Positions 1-5,393 of a DNA stretch of 11,261 bases are shown here, in pieces; the stretch's first letter is position 1, and each line of letters begins with the position of its first letter. The stretch is taken from the NCBI GenBank assembly GCA_020201365.1, contig JAIVGV010000048.1, positions 1-11,261 on the forward strand, in the 5' to 3' direction. Position numbers and translations under genes: made by a program. Source of the stretch: Acidobacteriota bacterium (GTDB lineage: Bacteria > Acidobacteriota > Blastocatellia > Pyrinomonadales > Pyrinomonadaceae). The notes beneath the pieces were generated by a model. The model saw nothing but the letters and a program-made list of their open reading frames with translations, did not search any database and had not been told where the DNA came from.

Positions 1-20
1 CTGATGCCGGGCGTCAGGCG
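1..20 (+). repeat. Truncated right end of attC-like repeat (copy 1)
   Basis: The window opens inside a repeat whose right end reads TGATGCCGGGCGTCAGGC. The same end, with few changes, occurs at 371-388 and 1810-1827. In all three cases a gene start follows 42-56 bases later (here ATG at 65). The last seven bases, GTCAGGC, differ by one base from the integron attC right core GTTRRRY. Only the right end is visible, so the assignment rests on the other two copies. Confidence 0.45.
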
Positions 21-64
21 ACGGCTTGAGTGATAGAGCGGGGCATTGACCCCATGATGCGCGG

Positions 65-250
65 ATGAATGATGTGGCGGCCATTGTCGTGTGTCTAACG
101 GTAGGCTCGCTGAGTTTCATCTCGGGCTGTTCCTCCCGCGTGTGGCGGGCGGAGGGGGCAGGCTACCGGATCGGCGCCATTGTTTTCGGGTTGATTTGCA
201 TTGCGATGGGGGCCTTGGCGCTGTTCGGCTACATCGAGATTCGGGAATGA
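65..250 (+). CDS. Small two-helix membrane protein, hypothetical
   Basis: This 61-residue protein of unknown function has two hydrophobic segments, at about residues 4-20 and 36-56. They are joined by a polar, positively charged loop (SSRVWRAEGAGYR), which suggests a small inner-membrane hairpin protein. No family is recognised. The ATG at 65 has no good Shine-Dalgarno sequence, and a nearby ATG at 53 runs into a stop after four codons. The gene sits between two copies of an attC-like repeat, and its stop codon (248-250) abuts the left end of copy 2, the arrangement expected for a cassette gene. The clear amphipathic layout favours a real gene over a chance reading frame, but the evidence is modest. 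Confidence 0.5.
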   Translation: MNDVAAIVVCLTVGSLSFISGCSSRVWRAEGAGYRIGAIVFGLICIAMGALALFGYIEIRE

Positions 251-390
251 ATCACCCGGCACGGCGTCCGCCGTCAGGTAAGCGAACCCTCCCCTGTCGC
301 CCGGCAACGGCATGCACCCGACACGCGACACGCTGCCTGTCATGTTCAATCAGAGGTGCCGGCGGGCGGGTGATGCCTGGCGTTGGGCGC
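251..390 (+). repeat. attC-like inverted-repeat element (copy 2)
   Basis: An element of about 140 bp begins directly after the preceding stop codon with ATCACCCGGCAC. It ends with TGATGCCTGGCGTTGGGC (371-388). The termini form an imperfect inverted repeat (ACCCGGCA at 254-261 against TGCCTGGC at 374-381). The final GTTGGGC (382-388) is an exact match to the attC right core GTTRRRY. The interior shares patches with copy 3, such as CGACACGCG/CGACTCGCG and CTGCCT/TTGCCT. The left core is degenerate (GCCCGGCAAC at 299-308). The next gene starts 42 bases after the element. A non-integron dispersed repeat family remains possible. Confidence 0.5.
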
Positions 391-429
391 TTTCGGTTGC
401 GCGGCACTGCTTAAGTTGAGGTGTGTGTG

Positions 430-999
430 ATGTCGGGGATGCCTGCCTCTAAACAGGAAGCTTCAAAACTCATACTAACGCGGCGTACCCGCGTGGTAGT
501 TATCAGCCTCATCTGGGTGGTCGTCTTATGTTCGGGCTTGATAGCGGCGGAGTTATTTGCGCGCCACGCCGGTGGTTACGAGCGATGGAGTTGGCCCCTG
601 CGAAAAATTCCCTACTCGGCGCGTGATAATTTGAAAGTCTGGAACAGGCGCTTCTACGAGCAGCGGCTGAGAAGTTTTCGTGAATGGCCTATCCCCGTAG
701 AGCTTTTTGACGCTGACAAACCAACTCCCCGATACCTCTTCAAACCTTCCTTGCGGATGACGTTGCACGGTAACAAGTTGGAAGCCGCTAAGACCGGCGA
801 GCGGGTCTATTGGTCATCGAACTCTTGGGGATTTCGAGGGCCGGAGTTTCCGATCAGAAAAAAGACCGGGTGTGTTGCGCGTCGCCTGCCTGGGGGCCAG
901 CACTACCGAGGGGATGCAGGGGGACGAAGAAACTTATCCTTACTTCCTCCAGCAAGAACTGAGTCAACTGTTTCCGGGGCGCGAGATAGAAGTGATTAA
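430..999 (+). CDS. SGNH/GDSL-type hydrolase, N-terminal part (frame-disrupted)
   Basis: This is the 5' part of an SGNH-type esterase gene. It encodes a basic N-terminus, one transmembrane helix (about residues 22-42, LIWVVVLCSGLIAAELF) and the linker typical of membrane-anchored SGNH proteins, which ends in NSWGFRGPEFPI just before the catalytic domain. After IRKKTG the frame leaves the family sequence and adds about 42 unrelated residues before the stop at 999. The true continuation is in the +1 frame from about 866. The break coincides with six A residues at 858-863; with five, the reading would be IRKRPGVLRVACLGAS, as expected for the family. ATG 430 is chosen because GAGG lies 8 bases upstream; GTG 421 is an alternative. 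Probably exported and membrane-tethered. Confidence 0.65.
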   Translation: MSGMPASKQEASKLILTRRTRVVVISLIWVVVLCSGLIAAELFARHAGGYERWSWPLRKIPYSARDNLKVWNRRFYEQRLRSFREWPIPVELFDADKPTPRYLFKPSLRMTLHGNKLEAAKTGERVYWSSNSWGFRGPEFPIRKKTGCVARRLPGGQHYRGDAGGRRNLSLLPPARTESTVSGARDRSD

Positions 1000-1864
1000 C
1001 GCCGGTCATCACGGGCAGGACATAGACGATCTACTCGAAATCTTACGCCAGCGTGTGCTACCGCTTGAGCCAGACATTATTCTTTTCTACGAAGCCGCTA
1101 ACAATATCAACTGGCCGGAGTTCATCGAAGGTTTGTCCGCGCCTTGTTTTGGCGATTGTTGGCTGCGTCAATATCCTGATTGGTACGGCTCCCTGTACCG
1201 CCGCAGCGCGCTCTTCGACCTGATAACGGAGTCGTTCGGTTTGAATGACCGAATGCCGCCTCCGATGCCGCATGACTTAGATAATTCTTTCATTGAAGCG
1301 TCTGCAAAGCACTACCGAGAAGTCCTGAGCGAGATCACCCGCGAGGCTTCGTCTCGCGGGAGCGCGATAGTTCTAACATCCTTTGTCACTCTAGCTCACG
1401 AGGGGTTGACAGTTTCAGTAACCGACCAGCCGCTTATCTACAGGGAAGTTTACAGGAGACTATACCCGTTGACGCCGGGCGAAGTTGCCAGAGTCTATGC
1501 GATTTTTAACCAACAGTCCGCGGCGGCGGCGCGCGAATTTAATGTTCCTTATGCTGATGTGGCGCCTCAATTCCCGCGGGACGCTCAATATTTCGATCTT
1601 GACTATATTCATCTGAGCCCTGAAGGTGACCGCTTGCTAGCGAAGTTATTTGCTAACTTTCTGGCCCGCGCGGTGATTCACACACTTAAAAGCGGCCAGA
1701 GTGATAACCCGGCACCTCCTGCGAAGTTGCGCGGCGCGCCCAACAACTCATTCGACTCGACTCGCGCCATAGCGTTGCCTTTATGCTCGGTTGAATGGGC
1801 GCGCGCCGCTGATGCCGGGTGTTCGGCGGCTTCGATGAGTGAAGTTACACCGAAGAACTTATAG
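872..1864 (+). CDS. SGNH/GDSL-type hydrolase, catalytic part (frame-disrupted)
   Basis: This is the catalytic domain belonging to the preceding fragment. Visible blocks, numbered from 872, are GASTTEG with the likely nucleophile Ser10 (block I), NAGHHGQD with Gly45 (block II), YEAANNIN with Asn77/78 in place of the GxND block III, and DYIHLSPEG with the Asp244/His247 catalytic pair (block V). Members hydrolyse ester bonds, often acetyl groups on extracellular glycans; the substrate cannot be read here. The frame can only be entered by a GTG at 872 with no Shine-Dalgarno sequence, so separate translation is unlikely. The domain should end near residue 272; the last 50 or so residues are translated from the attC-like repeat (RGAPNNSF...). 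Either a frameshift mutation, a sequencing error in A6, or slippage. Confidence 0.75.
   Translation: MLRVACLGASTTEGMQGDEETYPYFLQQELSQLFPGREIEVINAGHHGQDIDDLLEILRQRVLPLEPDIILFYEAANNINWPEFIEGLSAPCFGDCWLRQYPDWYGSLYRRSALFDLITESFGLNDRMPPPMPHDLDNSFIEASAKHYREVLSEITREASSRGSAIVLTSFVTLAHEGLTVSVTDQPLIYREVYRRLYPLTPGEVARVYAIFNQQSAAAAREFNVPYADVAPQFPRDAQYFDLDYIHLSPEGDRLLAKLFANFLARAVIHTLKSGQSDNPAPPAKLRGAPNNSFDSTRAIALPLCSVEWARAADAGCSAASMSEVTPKNL
1701..1830 (+). repeat. attC-like inverted-repeat element (copy 3)
   Basis: A nested inverted repeat. The outer arms are ACCCGGCA (1707-1714) and TGCCGGGT (1813-1820). The inner arms are GCGGCGCGCCCA (1731-1742) and the near-complement at 1796-1809, which has a 2-base bulge. 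The innermost pair is ATTCGAC (1750-1756) and GTTGAAT (1790-1796). GCCCAAC at 1738-1744 fits the attC left core RYYYAAC exactly, and the following AACTCATTC closely resembles the left arm of classical attC sites. The right core is GTTCGGC (1821-1827), one base off GTTRRRY. It overlaps the 3' end of the hydrolase frame, and the next gene starts 56 bases beyond it. Confidence 0.55.
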
Positions 1865-1882
1865 GGCAAAAGGAGTAGCGTT

Positions 1883-2293
1883 ATGAAGCAAACAATCGCG
1901 GCGTTGGCTGTCGCGCTGTTTATGATTCCTGTAGTCAATACTCAGATTCTTCGGCTCGAAGACGTTCTGACCCAAGCATGGTTGAAGAACGATATCGCCA
2001 CGATCAGTTCCATCGTGGCGGATGATTTCCAATCTTGGTCATTCAAAGGCGTGCGGCGCAAAAAGGCCGACCTGTTGCGCGCAGCAGAGCGAAGTGAAGA
2101 GGGTGATACGAAGATTGAAGACCCGGTGGTGCGCGTCTATGGCGACGCCGCCGTTTATACCGCGCGCGTTATTGACTCAGGGAAACACGCGAACGGCGAA
2201 GCATTCACTTCCAAGACCTGTATCACCGTGGTCTATATTCGTCGTGGTGGCAAATGGCAAATGGTCGCCGATCACGAGACGCTGTTGCCGTAA
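1883..2293 (+). CDS. Secreted DUF4440/SnoaL-like (NTF2-fold) protein
   Basis: A 136-residue protein with a signal peptide (about residues 1-20, MKQTIAALAVALFMIPVVNT) followed by one compact NTF2-like domain. The layout is typical of DUF4440. A helix contains LTQAWLKNDIATISSIVADDFQSW, a middle strand contains VYGDAAVYTARV, and the end is GKWQMVADHETLLP. Such domains bind small ligands or act as stand-alone enzymes or stress proteins; no catalytic residue pattern allows a specific reaction to be named. AGGAG at 1871-1875, 7 bases before ATG 1883, supports the start. It lies directly downstream of attC-like copy 3, consistent with a cassette gene, but no clear element follows its stop codon. Confidence 0.75.
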   Translation: MKQTIAALAVALFMIPVVNTQILRLEDVLTQAWLKNDIATISSIVADDFQSWSFKGVRRKKADLLRAAERSEEGDTKIEDPVVRVYGDAAVYTARVIDSGKHANGEAFTSKTCITVVYIRRGGKWQMVADHETLLP

Positions 2294-2601
2294 GGCAGCT
2301 AGAGCGATGCCGAATCGTCTTACCAAGTGGCGCAGCCAATCGCCCGCCGGCATACTGCTTCTCAACGTGAAGCGCCGCCGAACTAGTCATTGGAGCGGAC
2401 TGTCCGCCAGCGTGACTCTCATCAACATTGTGTAATTTCTTTGAGGTTGTTGCTTGCGGGCGGGCAGCCCTCAATTCCGGCGCCGGGCTACACGGATAGA
2501 CTTGCCTTCGTCGCGCGTCGTTTCTACAATCTTCCGCAAGTTCCCCTCCGCAGTTTTCACCCCCAAGTTGAAGATCGTCTTTCCACGAAAGGGGCAAGAG
2601 T
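2294..2601. other. Intergenic boundary between accessory and GC-rich segments
   Basis: No convincing gene is seen in these 308 bases. There is no clear fourth copy of the attC-like right end; GATGCCGAATCGTC near 2312 is only vaguely similar. A short inverted pair, CGCCCGC (about 2340-2346) and GCGGGCG, and the palindrome CCGGCGCCGG near 2478-2487 are present without a T-tract. Base composition changes from mixed to strongly GC-rich across this stretch. The only useful signal is a promoter-like pair at 2502-2530, annotated separately. Confidence 0.5.
2502..2530 (+). promoter_or_regulatory. Putative sigma70 promoter for the small helical protein gene
   Basis: TTGCCT (2502-2507, 4 of 6 to TTGACA) and TACAAT (2525-2530, 5 of 6 to TATAAT) are separated by exactly 17 bases. 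Transcription would begin near 2537, leaving a leader of about 65 bases before ATG 2602. Found by eye only. Confidence 0.4.
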
Positions 2602-2898
2602 ATGTCTGCGAATCAGAACCAGCAGGGCAAGGGCAACACGGGGACGCCCGACATCGCCTACGCCCTCATCAGCACGATCTACCACGCGCTGCAAGGCGCG
2701 GAGACGGAGCAGCAGTACATCTCCGACGCCGAAGCTTCCGGCGATCAGGAGACGATCAAGTTCTTCCAGAACTTGAAGCAGGAGAACGCGCGCCGCGCCG
2801 ACGAGGCGAAGCGCCTGCTCGCGCGTCACCTCGGTCAACAGCAGGGCGGCACGCAGGTGCAGGGGCAGACGGCGGGCGGCTCTTCGCCGAACCGCTAA
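2602..2898 (+). CDS. Small helical protein, ferritin-like half-bundle, hypothetical
   Basis: A 98-residue soluble protein. It has a polar Gln/Gly-rich N-terminus, then two long amphipathic helices: about residues 17-46 (DIAYALISTIYHALQGAETEQQY) and 49-76 (QETIKFFQNLKQENARRADEAK). A Gln/Gly-rich, probably disordered tail follows. The helical hairpin and the H/E-rich first helix recall half of a ferritin-like bundle, but there is no complete ExxH metal site, so this is only a resemblance. The start is supported by a purine-rich GAAAGGGG about 7 bases upstream of ATG 2602. A bidirectional terminator follows the stop, so the gene is monocistronic. Function unknown; it is adjacent to, but convergent with, peroxide and sulfur-handling genes. 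Confidence 0.75.
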   Translation: MSANQNQQGKGNTGTPDIAYALISTIYHALQGAETEQQYISDAEASGDQETIKFFQNLKQENARRADEAKRLLARHLGQQQGGTQVQGQTAGGSSPNR

Positions 2899-2926
2899 AC
2901 CGAGAACAACAGGCTACAAAGAGCGA

Positions 2927-2961
2927 GGGGCTCGCAGAGTGAATTGCACTCTGCGAGCCCC
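2927..2961. terminator. Bidirectional terminator, 15-bp perfect stem
   Basis: GGGGCTCGCAGAGTG (2927-2941) and CACTCTGCGAGCCCC (2947-2961) pair perfectly around a five-base AATTG loop. It lies between the convergent stops at 2898 (+) and 2987 (-), the expected place for a shared terminator. T-tracts are weak on both sides (GTCTTT on +, CTCTTT on -), so efficiency is uncertain. Confidence 0.8.
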
Positions 2962-2986
2962 GCAGTCTTTACGTCCCGCTCGTCGG

Positions 2987-3307
2987 TCAGTATTTCGGCA
3001 CGCTCGGATCAACCTCGTTCGACCAAGCGGTGATGCCGCCTTTGAGGTTGACGAGACGACCCGCGAAGCCCGCGCGTTGCAGAGCCTCGATAGCCTTCGC
3101 GCTGCGGACGCCGCCCTTGCAGTGGACGACCGTCTCGCTCCCCGGGTCGATTTCATTCATGCGGTTGACGACCTGCGCGAGCGGGATCAGCTTCGTGCCT
3201 TCGAGGCGCGCGGTCTCGTACTCGTTCGGCTCGCGCACGTCTATGATCTGCAGATCGTCGCCGCGGTCGAGCCGCTGTTTAAGTTCGGTGGCTGTGATCT
3301 CTTCCAT
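2987..3307 (-). CDS. Single-domain rhodanese-like sulfurtransferase
   Basis: A 106-residue single rhodanese domain. Rhodaneses carry sulfane sulfur as a persulfide on an active-site cysteine and pass it to acceptors such as cyanide, thiols or sulfur-carrier proteins. The conserved DVREPNEY is at residues 23-30. The catalytic loop is CKGGVRS with Cys63. The C-terminal LKGGITAWSNEVDP is also typical. There is no signal peptide, so it is cytoplasmic, and the length matches stand-alone GlpE- and MoeZ-C-terminus-like members. GGGAGGGAAAG directly precedes ATG 3307. The gene follows the peroxiredoxin gene by only 30 bases on the same strand, so the two are almost certainly cotranscribed and may act together in thiol and persulfide homeostasis. 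The physiological acceptor cannot be told from sequence. Confidence 0.93.
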   Translation of the reverse strand: MEEITATELKQRLDRGDDLQIIDVREPNEYETARLEGTKLIPLAQVVNRMNEIDPGSETVVHCKGGVRSAKAIEALQRAGFAGRLVNLKGGITAWSNEVDPSVPKY

Positions 3308-3337
3308 CTTTCCCTCCCATCGTGTTGCCGCGCTCGT

Positions 3338-4012
3338 TTAAGACTGTTTCGAGAGATCGCGTTTGGAGAAGTACCAGTCGGTCACTTCGTAGTCTTCGCG
3401 CTTCGTGCGCTCTTCGGCGTCCTTCAAAGTCTGGGGCGGCGGGACGATCACCTTGTCGCCGGGCTTCCAGTTGGCGGGCGTGGCGCAGGCGTTCTGGTCC
3501 GCCGTCTGCAACCCGTCAACGACGCGCAAGACCTCGTCAATGTTGCGCCCCAGGCTCATCGGGTAGTAGATGAGCGCGCGGATCACTCCCTTGTCGTCTA
3601 TGACGAAGACGGCGCGCACGGTCGCGGTCTCCGACGCCGAAGGGTGGATGAGACCGTACTTCTGCGCCACCTTCATGTCGAGGTCTGCGATGACGGGGAA
3701 ATCAACGTTCACGTCGAAGTGTTTTTGCAGGTCTCTGATCCAGGCGATGTGCGCCTGGACGGAGTCAACGGAGAGACCGACGAGCTGCACGTCGCGCTGC
3801 TTGAACTCGTCTGCGCGGCGCGCGAACTCGACGAACTCGGTCGAGCAGACGGGCGTGAAGTCCGCCGGGTGCGAGAAGAGTACGACCCACTTGCCCTTGA
3901 GATCGGAGAGCTTCAGCATCCCGTTCGTGGTCTTCGCCTCGAAGTCGGGAGCGGGCTCGTTGATGCGCGGGATGCCGCGCGGCGTGTCTGCGGTCGGTGC
4001 GGTTGCGCTCAT
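3338..4012 (-). CDS. Peroxiredoxin, 1-Cys/Prx6-like subfamily
   Basis: A 224-residue thiol peroxidase that reduces hydrogen peroxide and organic hydroperoxides in the cytoplasm. The peroxidatic motif is HPADFTPVCSTEF, with Thr53 and Cys56 as catalytic residues; the third is Arg133 in TVRAVFVID. The long C-terminal part (CATPANWKPGDKVIVPP and the WYF segment) marks the Prx6 subfamily. A second cysteine, Cys176, lies in the C-terminal domain and could act in resolution, so the enzyme may not be strictly 1-Cys. ATG 4012 is chosen because AAGGAG lies just upstream and the protein then starts like its family; the frame is open up to 4093 but has no ribosome site there. It is first in an operon with the rhodanese gene. 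Confidence 0.95.
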   Translation of the reverse strand: MSATAPTADTPRGIPRINEPAPDFEAKTTNGMLKLSDLKGKWVVLFSHPADFTPVCSTEFVEFARRADEFKQRDVQLVGLSVDSVQAHIAWIRDLQKHFDVNVDFPVIADLDMKVAQKYGLIHPSASETATVRAVFVIDDKGVIRALIYYPMSLGRNIDEVLRVVDGLQTADQNACATPANWKPGDKVIVPPPQTLKDAEERTKREDYEVTDWYFSKRDLSKQS

Positions 4013-4428
4013 AAAATTCTCCTTTGCGAATGGCTCCGTTCGCGTCTTCAGTTTTTCTGCGAAGGAAGTTTTAACTTGAGACTTGGCGCGCATGGTTTAT
4101 GTGAAGCCGCGCGCGAAGTCAAGCCGCCGCGAGCCGCGTGCGACGACGCTTCAACGTGCACGCCGTCGCTTCAAATCGCCGCGTCGGTTTGTCACAGTCC
4201 GCCTTATACGATATCGTGCGGCGCGGGCGCACGCTTCGGCGCATGGAGCGCGCTTTTGTTAAACGCGCAGCCTCGCCGCACCGCAGAAATGCGTGTGATA
4301 GTTGAAGTTTTTTCCGGCGTGGGCGTGACGCTGACGTGGCACACTCGTTGCTCTAACAAAGAACGCGGCAAACGTTTCGTTCGGTGGCGAACACAGACGC
4401 GAGCCGCCCCGTGAAGGAGGCTTGAAGG
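4013..4428. other. Divergent intergenic region, no gene seen
   Basis: These 416 bases separate the minus-strand peroxiredoxin gene from the plus-strand glycine-zipper gene, so promoters of both must lie here. Frames that stay open across it have no ribosome sites, no start signals and compositionally biased products, and are not supported as genes. No tRNA, hairpin terminator or repeat is recognised. Only the weak promoter-like pair at 4094-4122 is reported. Confidence 0.5.
4094..4122 (-). promoter_or_regulatory. Putative promoter of the peroxiredoxin-rhodanese operon
   Basis: On the minus strand, TTGACT (complement of 4117-4122, 5 of 6 to consensus) is followed after 17 bases by TAAACC (complement of 4094-4099, a weak -10). 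CATAAA two bases upstream is an alternative -10. The leader to ATG 4012 would be about 75 bases. No clear OxyR or PerR box is recognised. Confidence 0.3.
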
Positions 4429-5154
4429 ATGAGGACGAACACGGCGCGACGCGCCTTCAGTTTCATCGCAACTTTCGCACTCGTGATCGCGACGGTCATC
4501 CCGGCGACGGCGCAGCGGCGCAGGCGTCCGGTCATCCGCCGCACGACGCGGACGACGCGCACGACGACGGTCGAGACAACGCCCGCGCTCAGATATTTCA
4601 CGCTCGGAACGGACACGACGATGCGCGTCCGCCTGGACAACGAGCTGACCTCGCGCACCGCGCGCGTCGGCGACACATTCTCGACGACGGTCACAGAGCC
4701 GGTTTACGCGGAGGGCGTCGAAGTCGTCCCCGTCGGCAGTAAAGTTTGGGGTCGCGTGACGACCGTCAACCGCGCGGGTCGCCGCACGCCGGGCAACATC
4801 TCGGTTCGGTTCACGTCCCTACAGACGCCGAACGGCGCGCGCCACCTGATCAACGGATCGCTGACGACCTTGCAGACCGATCAGGTCAGGTCTGACAACG
4901 AGAGCACCGTCAAGGGTCGCTCGAACCAGAAGCGCGACGCGGTGTTCATCGGCGGCGGCGCGGCGACGGGCGCGATCATCGGGGCGATTGCGGGCGGCGG
5001 ACGAGGCGCGGCAATCGGCGCCATCCTCGGCGGCGGGCTCGGCACGGGCGCGCGCGTTTACGAGAAGGAGCAGGAGGCTGACGTCAAATCCGGCACGGAG
5101 TTCGGCATCTCGCTGAACCAGTCGGTGAGGCTGCCGGAGTACCGCGGGAGGTAG
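4429..5154 (+). CDS. Secreted glycine-zipper protein with VirB10/TrbI-like region
   Basis: A 241-residue exported protein. A signal peptide (about residues 1-28, ending PATA/Q) is followed by a basic Arg/Thr-rich stretch (30-47, repeated RTT). A beta-rich domain at about 58-150 contains TTMRVRLDNELTSRTARVGD and VVPVGSKVWGRV, resembling the outer-membrane-pore domain style of VirB10/TrbI proteins. A glycine zipper follows at 174-208 (GGGAATGAIIGAIAGGG and GAAIGAILGGGLGTG), likely to insert in or pack against a membrane. The end is charged and polar. The likely location is the periplasm or outer membrane; the role is unknown. AAGGAGG at 4414-4420, 8 bases before ATG 4429, gives strong start support. 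A monocistronic layout is suggested by the hairpins that follow. Confidence 0.85.
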   Translation: MRTNTARRAFSFIATFALVIATVIPATAQRRRRPVIRRTTRTTRTTTVETTPALRYFTLGTDTTMRVRLDNELTSRTARVGDTFSTTVTEPVYAEGVEVVPVGSKVWGRVTTVNRAGRRTPGNISVRFTSLQTPNGARHLINGSLTTLQTDQVRSDNESTVKGRSNQKRDAVFIGGGAATGAIIGAIAGGGRGAAIGAILGGGLGTGARVYEKEQEADVKSGTEFGISLNQSVRLPEYRGR

Positions 5155-5194
5155 TTTTGAAGAGATCGGCAACCTTAGCGGTTGTCGGTGCGGC

Positions 5195-5238
5195 GGGGGC
5201 TCTCGCGCGTGAAGGGGAGAGCGCGGGCGAGAGCCCCC
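5195..5238 (+). repeat. Hairpin A with conserved loop (12-bp stem)
   Basis: The arms GGGGGCTCTCGC (5195-5206) and GCGAGAGCCCCC (5227-5238) are perfectly complementary. They enclose a loop containing GAAGGGGAGAGCGCG (5211-5225). The same 15-base loop occurs in hairpin B downstream, within different arms. No T-tract follows, so on its own this is not a classical terminator. Confidence 0.7.
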
Positions 5239-5314
5239 GACAGAATTCTTTAACGGAATAATATTTCAAGGGTTCGGTCGCCCCTGCCATTGCGTAAGAA
5301 GGCGACCGCAACGA

Positions 5315-5363
5315 AGAGAGACCCGCCGCGAAGGGGAGAGCGCGAGCGGGTCTCTCTTTTTTT
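5315..5363 (+). terminator. Rho-independent terminator, hairpin B with the same loop
   Basis: The arms AGAGAGACCCGC (5315-5326) and GCGGGTCTCTCT (5346-5357) are perfectly complementary, and seven T residues follow (5357-5363). The loop contains GAAGGGGAGAGCGCG (5330-5344), identical to the loop of hairpin A. This terminates the plus-strand glycine-zipper gene. On the minus strand the downstream T-tract is missing, so termination of pyrC from this hairpin would be weaker. Confidence 0.85.
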
Positions 5364-5393
5364 GCTCTTAGCGTTTAGCTGTTGGCTCTTAGC
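5364..5393. repeat. Heptanucleotide tandem repeat at the pyrC 3' end
   Basis: Four 7-base units start at 5364, 5371, 5378 and 5385: GCTCTTA, GCGTTTA, GCTGTTG and GCTCTTA, followed by GCC. On the minus strand each reads as TAAGAGC-like units. The pyrC stop codon TAA (5389-5391) is formed by the last unit. This resembles short heptameric repeats known from other bacterial genomes, for example cyanobacterial STRR elements. Confidence 0.65.

Noticed and set aside
858..864. A AAA AAG as a programmed -1 ribosomal frameshift site
   Set aside because: The heptamer is in the correct phase, but a -1 shift leads to a frame that is not the catalytic frame; a +1 change (loss of one A) is needed.
2939..4414. 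A 491-codon open frame on + covering the rhodanese and peroxiredoxin genes
   Set aside because: It is the antisense shadow of two well-supported minus-strand genes in GC-rich DNA; the product is Arg/Val/Asp-biased with no domain, and it has no ribosome site.
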